NCBI GenBank assembly: GCA_003161495.1
Contig: PMOP01000529.1
Coordinates: 1-12,198 of the forward strand
Length of the DNA stretch: 12,198 nt
Direction: 5' to 3'
Source of the DNA: Acidobacteriota bacterium
GTDB taxonomy: Bacteria; Acidobacteriota; Terriglobia; Acidiferrales; UBA7541
Shown here piece by piece: positions 1-6,439 of the stretch. Position 1 is the first letter of the stretch, and each line of letters begins with the position of its first letter. Made by a program: the position numbers and the translations under genes. The notes under the pieces were generated by a model. It searched no databases, was not told the origin of the DNA, and saw nothing but the letters and a program-made list of their open reading frames with translations.

Positions 1-348
1 AAAATCATGACGGTATTCGATGACGGCAACACCCGTTACAAAAGTTGCGGGAACACAGGAGACAGCCGGGGAATGGTATTGTTCATGGGAGAGGCGAGCC
101 GTTCGATCTACATTGAAACCCTTGCCGATCTTGGCGGTTATTCATTCGCTGTAGGCAGTTCGCAGTTGCTGATCAACGGCTCCAGTCAGACCGCGAGCTT
201 TGATAACGGGCTGCAAGGCAATCCAGCCCCCTTTTCGCAGTCTACCGAGGTAAACCTCGCGGGCAATATCGTTTATCAATTGCAGGCGAACGAATGGTCT
301 TACCGTACGTATCGAATGCAAGACCTGTATACGCCGACCATCCCGTAA
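1..348 (+). CDS. Aryl-sulfate sulfotransferase-like protein, C-terminal fragment (gene cut by window start)
   Basis: The open frame runs in from the window edge (codons AAA ATC precede the first ATG at 7), so this is the last 115 codons of a longer gene and the ATG at 7 is not its start. It aligns without any gap to the last 115 codons of the complete gene at 566-2416. From the ATG onward about 99 of 113 residues are identical, including the DDGNTRY, CGNTGDSRG and YRTYRMQDLYTPTIP stretches. It is therefore a tandem paralogue of that ASST family protein, and the catalytic part lies off the window. Presumably it is secreted and acts in the periplasm like its neighbour, but no signal peptide can be seen. 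Whether the full gene is intact cannot be judged from here; the visible part has no frameshift or stop. Confidence 0.88.
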   Translation, partial: KIMTVFDDGNTRYKSCGNTGDSRGMVLFMGEASRSIYIETLADLGGYSFAVGSSQLLINGSSQTASFDNGLQGNPAPFSQSTEVNLAGNIVYQLQANEWSYRTYRMQDLYTPTIP

Positions 349-565
349 AGATGTTTTTGGGATTGGAATATTTTGAACGGGACCGTTGTGCTCTCCGGCG
401 AGTCGCAGCTGATTCTCGCGTCGCACATTATAAAACGAGCGATCCACGAATAGATTCACAAGGATTCAGAGGAATAAAGCTAAAGCCCGAGAGCGTGGCA
501 GGAAAAGTAGCCCGAAGTTCATACAAAAACTGAGCCAACCGATCCGGCAATTATCGGGGAGTTTT
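349..565 (+). other. Intergenic spacer between the two ASST paralogues
   Basis: The first ~32 nt after the stop of the upstream copy resemble the 3' flank of the downstream copy (from 2417), so the duplicated unit extends into non-coding DNA. The rest probably carries the promoter of the gene at 566, but no convincing -35/-10 pair is seen; TATAAA at 429-434 is a weak -10 candidate without a matching -35. A short inverted repeat, CCGAT at 539-543 and ATCGG at 553-557, partly overlaps the ribosome binding site at 556-561. No gene is supported in this stretch. Confidence 0.5.
556..561 (+). promoter_or_regulatory. Ribosome binding site of the ASST gene
   Basis: GGGGAG lies 4 nt before the ATG at 566 and supports that start. 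Its first two bases also form the 3' arm of a 5-bp inverted repeat (539-543 with 553-557), which could partly mask the site. Confidence 0.6.
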
Positions 566-2416
566 ATGTTCAAATCATTTTGTCTTGCTGTCGCGGCCCT
601 CATCGTATTGGGTCTATCGCCTCGGGCCGCGCAATCGGCGGTTTCCGTCACGCTGACTCCAAGTGTGCCCAGCCCGCAGATGCTTGGCACCAGTGTCGTC
701 TGGACCGCCACGGTAGTGAATCCTGTCGCGGGCCATACGTACGATTATCAATTCGTTGTGGCGTTGCAACAGAACATTCAGATTGTCCAGGATTCCAGCC
801 CCACCAATACATTCACCTGGGTACCGCATACAGTGGAAGGAACATACATCATCGCGGTTAAACTGCGCGATACCACCTCGCCGACCCGCATTGCCTATCC
901 TTACGTCGGCGCCGTTTACCAGTTGATGCCGTGGGTCACCGCTGCGGGGGGATCGGCGGTAAACGCGACGTCGCATCCATTGGTAGCGTTGTTTAGCGGA
1001 CCGCCTTGCACAGCCGGCCACTTCCTGCTGGTTCGCTTCCGTAAGGCCGGCGCCACTGCGTCGAGCACCACCCAATCTGTTCCTTGCTCGACTTCCAGTG
1101 CCAACTTTTACGTGGCGGGAATGCTACCCAGTTCTCAATATCTGATGCATTGGGAGGAATACGGCCCAAGTTTCGCGGGCAACGTTGGTTCTGATTTGAC
1201 CTTTCAGACGGGAGCCCTTCCGGCGGCGCTTCCTCCAATCAATCTGAAAGTGAATGTGCCCGCCACCGCGAATGATGCAGCTTTCCCGTTTGTTTTCTTC
1301 CAAATTTTATCCGGGACCTGGCCTGTGGCTACGGATCTATCGGGGAATCTCTTGTGGTATTACCCAGGGCCGTTGTTTATCACCCGCATCGAGCCAGGCG
1401 GGAATTTCTTTTCCATGACGAACACGGCTCTCACCGAATACGATCTCGCGGGTAACCAAACCGTTTCAACAAATGCCAGCATCCTCAATGAACAACTGAC
1501 GGCTCAGGGTTATCCCACGATGGCCTCATTTAACGTTCACGAAACCCGGCGATTGCCCGACGGGAGAATCCTTGTCCTCGGCTCGCGCGATGTCGTCTCA
1601 ACTTCGGCGCAGGGAGGGACTCCCAACGCTCCTGTCGATATTATCGGCGACATGGTCCTGGTTTTGGATCACAACATGCAACTTCTGTGGGCCTGGGATT
1701 CGTTTGCCCATCAGGACATCACTCGTGCGGCTACGCTAGGTGATATTTGCCTGGCCAACTCCGGAGGATGCTCGCCGTTCAATCCGAATTTTACGCAGGC
1801 CAACGATTGGTTGCACACAAATTTCGCTCAAGTCACGGCGGATGGGAATATCGTCCTCTCGGAGCGTAGCCAGGATTGGGTAATAAAAATTAATTACGCG
1901 AACGGCACGGGAGACGGCAGCCTCCTTTGGCGGATGGGGGCCTATGGCGATTTCACGATATTGAATCCGCCTGCCACGGCATGCGGCGATCCCAACATTT
2001 TTCCTTGGTTTACACACCAGCACGACGCGGCAACTCAATTTGAAACCAACGGCACGACCGGCGGCTTGAAAATCATGACGGTCTTCGATGACGGCAACAC
2101 CCGTTACGCAAGTTGCGGGAACACGGGAGACAGCCGCGGAATGGTGTTGTTCGTGGGAGAGGGGAGCCGTTCGATCTACATTGAAACCCTTGCAGATCTT
2201 GGCGGGTATTCCTTTGCCGTGGGCGCCTCGCAGATGCTAATCACTGGCACCAGTCAGACCGCGAGCTTTGACAACGGGCTGGAAGGTAATCCGGCCCCAT
2301 TTTCACAGGCTACCGAGGTAGACCTCAAAGGCAACATCATTTATCAATTGCAGGCGGATAAATGGTCTTATCGGACCTATCGAATGCAGGACCTGTATAC
2401 GCCAACGATTCCGTAA
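566..2416 (+). CDS. Secreted aryl-sulfate sulfotransferase (ASST) family protein
   Basis: A 616-residue protein in the size range of periplasmic ASST enzymes, which move a sulfate group from a phenolic sulfate ester to another phenol without PAPS. Residues 1-25 look like a Sec signal peptide (Lys3, hydrophobic core AVAALIVLGL, cleavage near AAQSA). An N-terminal beta-rich region (about 26-220) precedes the propeller-type catalytic part. By resemblance to E. coli ASST (active residues His252, His356, Arg374, His436), the candidates here are His325 (in NVHETRRLPDGR), His417 (NDWLHTN), Arg434 (LSERSQDW) and His486 (FTHQHDA), His486 being the likely sulfo-histidine. The spacing 417-434 is close to the E. 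coli spacing. Cys395 and Cys402 could form a disulfide. A tandem paralogue lies just upstream. The family is clear; the substrate is unknown and the activity is inferred from these residues. Confidence 0.9.
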   Translation: MFKSFCLAVAALIVLGLSPRAAQSAVSVTLTPSVPSPQMLGTSVVWTATVVNPVAGHTYDYQFVVALQQNIQIVQDSSPTNTFTWVPHTVEGTYIIAVKLRDTTSPTRIAYPYVGAVYQLMPWVTAAGGSAVNATSHPLVALFSGPPCTAGHFLLVRFRKAGATASSTTQSVPCSTSSANFYVAGMLPSSQYLMHWEEYGPSFAGNVGSDLTFQTGALPAALPPINLKVNVPATANDAAFPFVFFQILSGTWPVATDLSGNLLWYYPGPLFITRIEPGGNFFSMTNTALTEYDLAGNQTVSTNASILNEQLTAQGYPTMASFNVHETRRLPDGRILVLGSRDVVSTSAQGGTPNAPVDIIGDMVLVLDHNMQLLWAWDSFAHQDITRAATLGDICLANSGGCSPFNPNFTQANDWLHTNFAQVTADGNIVLSERSQDWVIKINYANGTGDGSLLWRMGAYGDFTILNPPATACGDPNIFPWFTHQHDAATQFETNGTTGGLKIMTVFDDGNTRYASCGNTGDSRGMVLFVGEGSRSIYIETLADLGGYSFAVGASQMLITGTSQTASFDNGLEGNPAPFSQATEVDLKGNIIYQLQADKWSYRTYRMQDLYTPTIP

Positions 2417-2570
2417 AGCTGATTTATGGGATTTGAATTTCTTGAACGCGGTGGTTTAGGCGAGTGGTAGTCAGGAAATCCTGCAGGGGAATGTAACGCT
2501 TAACTGCTTCGGCGTGGTCGTGAGAGTGGCCACGCCGCAACACTGTTGCAATGCCCGCTTCGTTACCATT
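2417..2570. other. Intergenic region between convergent genes
   Basis: This holds the 3' flank shared with the upstream ASST copy (2417-2448, about 25 of 32 aligned positions alike, and GGCGAG at 2459-2464, which has a counterpart at 397-402). It also holds a strong hairpin at 2510-2537. No gene is supported. Confidence 0.6.
2510..2549. terminator. Hairpin pair, candidate bidirectional terminator
   Basis: CGGCGTGG (2510-2517) pairs perfectly with CCACGCCG (2530-2537). The inner bases can add a C-G and three G-T pairs, leaving a GAGA tetraloop on the + strand. It is immediately followed by a smaller repeat, GCAAC (2537-2541) with GTTGC (2545-2549). The element lies between two genes that end facing each other, the expected place for a shared terminator. 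Neither strand has the T-run of a classic intrinsic terminator, so it may instead pause polymerase or protect mRNA 3' ends. Confidence 0.45.
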
Positions 2571-3929
2571 TCACGGCTGAGCAGTGAACCCATCGGCCTG
2601 CGCTGCGGTCTTCAGCGCCGGCCATGCCAGCTTGTCCGTTCCATCGGAGTTTCTCAACCCAAGACTGCAGAAGAACAGAACAAAATTTGGATTCGCCTGT
2701 TGGAATTGGGCCGCGATCTGCGCGCAATTTGCCGGCGTATCATCATGCAGGAGAAAAAAGCTGAGATACTCAATCTTGTTACCCGCCTTCATCCACTCTG
2801 AAAATACGTTATTCACGAATTGAGCCTGCATTTGCTCGGAACTTCCCAGCGCCGTCGAAGTAGGATAACCGACCTCCTGCAGCAAGATGGGTTTGCCTTG
2901 TGACACGGCCAGAATCTTGGCGAAATCGGCCGTCACCACGGAAGGATCGCGCGGAGTGAAATCCGCGTTGAGAGGATAGTAGTTCATCATAAACATATCG
3001 CTGACGGAATTTAGGGCTGCAATTAGCGGACCGTTTGTTGCGTCGGTTGCCCCGCCGAAGGTGGATGTCACGCCGACTCTGATGGAAGGGAACTGGGAGT
3101 GTATGAGCGCCGAGGCTTCTCCATAGAAAGTCGCATAAGCTTGCCATTGCGTAGGGTTAGCACCGAGATAAACATCGACTTCATTGCCGATAGTAATGGA
3201 ATCAATTTTCGTTCCGTACTGATTCAGCAATGCCGTCAGCATGTTCGTAAAACGAGGCAACATTTGTTGCGGATCATCAAAAGGTGTCGTCACCAGGTCT
3301 GACGGAACCTCCCGCACTGTCGTGTTGATGACGTCCAGCGCGACATGAATCCGGAAAGGTCCTTCATTTTCATCTGTAATAATTTTATTGGCCGTCGTGA
3401 AATCGTAAACTCCGGGAGAAGGCTCCAGTTCCGGCCAGTGCAGGTCCACGCCCTGGCCGCGACCTCCCGCGGCGAGCACCAAGTCCAGCGCAGCCGCAGG
3501 CGTCATGCCCTGCGCCGGCGCCGCAGCCACAGCGAGCACTTGCTGCCTCACAGCGACGCTTGCAGAGGCCTGCTTGGTGCTATCTGCTTGACTCGCGGCG
3601 GTAACAGACACCGAACCGGGGGAAATGACAGAAGGCGCTGCGTACAGACCCGAATTGGAGATCGTCCCAACCGTGGAATTCCCGCCGGGCACGCCATTTA
3701 CCGACCAAGTTACCGCGGTATTGGAACTGCTCGTAACCGTACTGGAAAATTGCTGGGTTGCGCCAAGGGCAAGAGACGCGGAAGTCGGGCTGACCGTCAC
3801 CGCCAAAACGGAGTTGATGGATGCCGTTCCGCTGCACCCGCACGCCATCAGGGCAAGAATAATGGCAAAAAACGATTCAAAGAAGACCAAACGAGAACGG
3901 CACAAATGATGGGCAATCGAATTTCTCAA
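2571..3929 (-). CDS. Lipoprotein with Ig-like domain and GH-A type glycosidase domain
   Basis: A 452-residue protein starting at TTG (3929). That start is supported by GAGGG seven nt upstream and a consensus promoter just before it. A signal sequence with lipobox LMAC (Cys30) suggests a membrane-anchored, surface or periplasmic lipoprotein. Residues ~43-127 form a bacterial Ig-like module (PTSASLALGATQQF, TWSVNG, GLYAAPS). Residues ~131-445 resemble a TIM-barrel glycoside hydrolase of clan GH-A. Asn249-Glu250 (TIGNEVD) fits the acid/base position after strand 4 and Glu352 (LLQEVGYP) fits the nucleophile. YDFTTANKII also recalls GH-A enzymes. It follows a glycan-synthesis operon, so trimming or degrading the locus's own polysaccharide is a plausible role (compare PslG in the Psl locus), but the exact GH family and substrate cannot be assigned here. 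An inactive glycan-binding homologue is less likely, as both Glu residues are present. Confidence 0.82.
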   Translation of the reverse strand: MRNSIAHHLCRSRLVFFESFFAIILALMACGCSGTASINSVLAVTVSPTSASLALGATQQFSSTVTSSSNTAVTWSVNGVPGGNSTVGTISNSGLYAAPSVISPGSVSVTAASQADSTKQASASVAVRQQVLAVAAAPAQGMTPAAALDLVLAAGGRGQGVDLHWPELEPSPGVYDFTTANKIITDENEGPFRIHVALDVINTTVREVPSDLVTTPFDDPQQMLPRFTNMLTALLNQYGTKIDSITIGNEVDVYLGANPTQWQAYATFYGEASALIHSQFPSIRVGVTSTFGGATDATNGPLIAALNSVSDMFMMNYYPLNADFTPRDPSVVTADFAKILAVSQGKPILLQEVGYPTSTALGSSEQMQAQFVNNVFSEWMKAGNKIEYLSFFLLHDDTPANCAQIAAQFQQANPNFVLFFCSLGLRNSDGTDKLAWPALKTAAQADGFTAQP

Positions 3930-3936
3930 AAAAACA

Positions 3937-3941
3937 CCCTC
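3937..3941 (-). promoter_or_regulatory. Ribosome binding site deciding the TTG start
   Basis: On the minus strand GAGGG sits 7 nt before the TTG at 3929, with a run of T in the spacer. No ATG lies between this site and the lipobox region except residue 28, inside the signal peptide, so TTG is the credible start. Confidence 0.6.
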
Positions 3942-3951
3942 GATATGGGCA

Positions 3952-3960
3952 ATTATAGCA
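3952..3960 (-). promoter_or_regulatory. Extended -10 promoter for the glycosidase lipoprotein gene
   Basis: The minus strand reads TGCTATAAT, an exact match to the extended -10 consensus TGnTATAAT. The -35 position (about 3974-3980, CTTCCC) is poor, which is normal for extended -10 promoters. The start of transcription would fall near 3945, giving a leader of only about 16 nt that contains the ribosome binding site at 3937-3941. This suggests the lipoprotein gene can be expressed separately from the glycosyltransferase operon upstream. Confidence 0.65.
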
Positions 3961-4145
3961 CGGACTTGGATCCGGGAAGGTGGCCCTGGCGCGATGATAT
4001 CATAAATGGAATCAATGCTTTAGAAATGTCAGGTGTGTCGGGGGGGCTGGGTGGCGAAGAGGTGTTCCCATATCAGTGGAGGGATTCCGGCAGACGGGCC
4101 TCGCTGAAAGCAGGTGGCGGCAAGCACGTCGCCGTGGAGATTCTT
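3961..4145 (-). other. Intergenic spacer between glycosyltransferase and glycosidase genes
   Basis: Together with the promoter and leader this makes a 216-nt gap, much longer than the gaps within the operon upstream. It contains a perfect 10-bp palindrome, ATGATATCAT (3994-4003), about 35 bp upstream of the -10 element, which could be a regulator site. I see no convincing terminator hairpin after the glycosyltransferase stop; the best inverted repeat (CGGC/GCCG on the minus strand, near 4118-4134) is only 4 bp. No gene is supported. Confidence 0.45.
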
Positions 4146-5327
4146 TTAATGAAGGTGCAACTGAACGAGCCGAAGCTTTTCTGCGACGTGAGCCTCCCAA
4201 TTGTGCTCGCGCGCGCACGCCTGCCTGCGCAAAACGAGGCCAGGATCTTTTTCCTTCAGGGCGAGAGCTACTTGTTCGACAAATTGGTTCTCATTTTCCG
4301 CGACATACATCAGGTCGCGAAAGCCGTCCACGGCCGGTATCGCGGTGGCTACGACGGGCTTGCCTGTGGCCATGTACTCATGCAATTTCAAGGGATAGAT
4401 GCTGCGCGTGGCATCATTCAGCCGGTAGGGCATCAGGCATACATCCATGGCCTTCAAATATCCCGGCAGTTCGTTCAAGGTCTTCATTCCGAGCAGGTGA
4501 ATGTTGGGCAGGTCCGGCAACGTTTTTTCCACGCCGCCCAAAAGACCGCCTACGATTACTACATGGTAATTCGGATTCGCGGCCACGCGGCGCAACAGGT
4601 CCGCGTCGAAGCGTACCGGGTCCACCATACCGACAAATCCGATTCGGGGGTGCGGTATTTTTTCAAGGTCGGCGGGAATCGGAGTTTGCGGATCCGCGGC
4701 CTTGGAAAAATGCGCAATATCGGCGGCATGATTCACCACAAACGTTTTGGGGTTGAAGGGAGCCTTTTTCTCTTTCAGCGGCGCTGAACCCACGAACACG
4801 ATTTCAGAGCCCCGCGACAGGGCATCATCAATTTCAGCGATGAATTTCTTTTCGCGCGGATCCGGAAAGAAGGCCGGCCAATCGTCCACGCAGTCGTAAA
4901 TCACATGTTCGAAGTTCAGATCCAGGACGCTCAAGCTTTGCGCAAAGAAAGCCCACAGCCACGGCCGCTTGCTCCCAAATCTTTTCAGCAACGCGCCGAT
5001 TTCGGCCCGGTACATGGGAGCATTCACCGCCGCCAGGAACGGGCTTTTGAGATGAAAAGGAAGGTAGGGAAAACCTGGCCGGTAAACGAACAACTCGGGC
5101 GAAACTTCCCGGAGATGGGGAAATGTGGAACTGCGAGGGCTCTCTGATCGACTAAAGCGATTGACGACACGGCGAAGAAGTGGCTGAAAAGGTTCGACAT
5201 ACACCACCCTGTTCTGTGGAGCCAGGCGCGACATCACCTGCTGCACCGGCGTCCAGTGGGCGTCCCAGCCTTGCGTGGCCAGGCAAAGAATCGTTTCGCC
5301 GGAAAGAGAGATTGGAAGGGAGCTCAT
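4146..5327 (-). CDS. Glycosyltransferase, GT-B fold (third in the row)
   Basis: A 393-residue protein if started at the ATG at 5327, which overlaps the stop of the previous gene as ATGA. This is better than an in-frame start 54 nt further upstream, which would lie inside the preceding gene and add a tail without family character. It starts directly with a Rossmann-type strand (ETILCLATQGWDAHW). The middle has YDCVDDWPAF, and the C-terminal donor-binding domain has GFVGMVDPVRFD, HLLGMKTLNELPGYL and LKLHEYMATGKPVVAT. Glu317 matches the second Glu of the GT4 EX7E motif; the first is replaced by Ser309, as in several subfamilies of this group. No membrane segment is seen, so it should act at the cytoplasmic face on a lipid-linked sugar acceptor. 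Sugar donor and linkage are unknown. It is probably the last gene of the main operon. Confidence 0.88.
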   Translation of the reverse strand: MSSLPISLSGETILCLATQGWDAHWTPVQQVMSRLAPQNRVVYVEPFQPLLRRVVNRFSRSESPRSSTFPHLREVSPELFVYRPGFPYLPFHLKSPFLAAVNAPMYRAEIGALLKRFGSKRPWLWAFFAQSLSVLDLNFEHVIYDCVDDWPAFFPDPREKKFIAEIDDALSRGSEIVFVGSAPLKEKKAPFNPKTFVVNHAADIAHFSKAADPQTPIPADLEKIPHPRIGFVGMVDPVRFDADLLRRVAANPNYHVVIVGGLLGGVEKTLPDLPNIHLLGMKTLNELPGYLKAMDVCLMPYRLNDATRSIYPLKLHEYMATGKPVVATAIPAVDGFRDLMYVAENENQFVEQVALALKEKDPGLVLRRQACAREHNWEAHVAEKLRLVQLHLH

Positions 5328-6439
5328 GCATGCGCCAATTGTGTATACGCCGCCAGGGTTTGTTCCGCGGCCCCGCGCCACGTGAATTCCTTCGCGCGGA
5401 CGAACCCTCGCGCGCGCAGCGATTCGCGCAGAACAGGGTCGGTATATACCCGCTGCATTGCCGATCCAATATCGTCAATCGAATAAGGATTCACGTGCAG
5501 AGCCGCGTCTCCCGTAACCTCCGGAAGAGCGTCCACATTGGACGTGATAACGGGAGCGCCGCAGGCTAAGGCCTCGAGGACCGGCATCCCAAAGCCTTCT
5601 GACAACGAAGGGAAAACGAACATGGACGCGCCACTGTAAAGAACCGGCAAGTCCTCGTTTTTGGCGTAGCCTATTTCAACAACATGGGGCCTCAGCTTCA
5701 GCCGGTCAATCGTTTCGGCGATGTCGGACGAAGTCCAGGTCTTTTTTCCCACCAGCACCAACTTCATATTGGAATCGACTTCGTGACGAAAGCGATGAAA
5801 GGTCTCCAGGATTCGAACAACGTTTTTGCACGCCTGCAGTTTGCCCACGTACAGAACGTACGGCCCATCAATCCCATAGTTCTGCACCAGCGTACGGCGA
5901 ACAATTTCGGGAGCCACCGGACGGAAGTGCTCGCCGACGGCGTTGTGCACCACACGGAGGCGGTCCTGCGAAATGTTGAACTTTTCAGCCAGCAGATTCT
6001 TGACCGCTTGGGAGACGCACAACATAACTTTTGCATTTTGCAAGCCCGTGCGGATCAGGCGATTCAACCGCCAGCGCACCACTTTTGGATAGAATTCCGG
6101 GTGCGCGAACATATCGAATCCGTGAACGGTAAAAAGATATTCTCTGGGGCAGTACGGCGGCGGGACGAACGTGGCGTGGAGAATATCGACGCCGCTGCGC
6201 ATCATAGCGAGCGGAAGGCCAAAGGGGATGCTGATCCAGCGAAAATTGGGGTGCAGGACGTGATACGTAACATTGTCCTGAACGATACCGAAAGATTGCG
6301 CCGCATGATCCTGTAAACAAAAAAGGTGGTATTCGTTTTTCTTGTCGATCTCCGCAAGCGACCGGACGAGGCCGTGTTCATAGGTTTCCGGGCCTCCGGC
6401 CTCTCTTCCGGCCATGACTACAAAGATTCCGATTCGCAT
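5324..6439 (-). CDS. Group 1 (GT4-type) glycosyltransferase (second in the row)
   Basis: A 371-residue protein from the ATG at 6439, placed so that MRIGIFVVMAGREAGGPETY begins the first strand and the glycine-rich acceptor loop. An in-frame TTG 18 nt upstream is possible but adds nothing. The N-terminal half holds HATFVPPPYC and FTVHGFDMF. The donor domain begins near VLYVGKLQACKNV and contains the EX7E motif Glu281-Glu289 (EGFGMPVLE), followed by ALACGAPVITSN and ALPEVTGDAA. This pattern is typical of mannosyl- or related retaining transferases of O-antigen and exopolysaccharide clusters, but the sugar cannot be read from sequence alone. It overlaps the preceding glycosyltransferase gene by 22 nt and the next by 4 nt, so translation of the three is probably coupled. 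Confidence 0.93.
   Translation of the reverse strand: MRIGIFVVMAGREAGGPETYEHGLVRSLAEIDKKNEYHLFCLQDHAAQSFGIVQDNVTYHVLHPNFRWISIPFGLPLAMMRSGVDILHATFVPPPYCPREYLFTVHGFDMFAHPEFYPKVVRWRLNRLIRTGLQNAKVMLCVSQAVKNLLAEKFNISQDRLRVVHNAVGEHFRPVAPEIVRRTLVQNYGIDGPYVLYVGKLQACKNVVRILETFHRFRHEVDSNMKLVLVGKKTWTSSDIAETIDRLKLRPHVVEIGYAKNEDLPVLYSGASMFVFPSLSEGFGMPVLEALACGAPVITSNVDALPEVTGDAALHVNPYSIDDIGSAMQRVYTDPVLRESLRARGFVRAKEFTWRGAAEQTLAAYTQLAHA

Noticed and set aside
7..348. ATG at 7 as the start of a small independent gene
   Set aside because: The two preceding codons continue the same frame and match the interior of the complete paralogue (Lys-Ile before Met), so the ATG is an internal Met of a gene cut by the window edge.
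2471..2487. Inverted repeats CAGGAAATCCTG and CCTGCAGG after the ASST stop
   Set aside because: The loop is too short for a hairpin and the palindromes are too short to support a site; likely chance.
4201..4230. Alternating CG-rich run (gctcgcgcgcgcacgc) as a possible repeat or Z-DNA element
   Set aside because: It lies inside the glycosyltransferase coding region and is explained by Arg/Ala codons; the run is short.
3345..4787. Long open frame on the + strand (480 codons)
   Set aside because: It runs antisense across the glycosidase lipoprotein start, its promoter and most of a glycosyltransferase. The translation is Arg/Gly rich with no recognisable domain, and it has no ribosome binding site. 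It is a shadow of the minus-strand genes in GC-rich DNA.
5328..5381. In-frame upstream extension (18 codons) of the third glycosyltransferase
   Set aside because: It would lie wholly inside the preceding gene and adds a Gly/Arg-rich tail without family character; the ATGA overlap at 5324-5327 is the better start.
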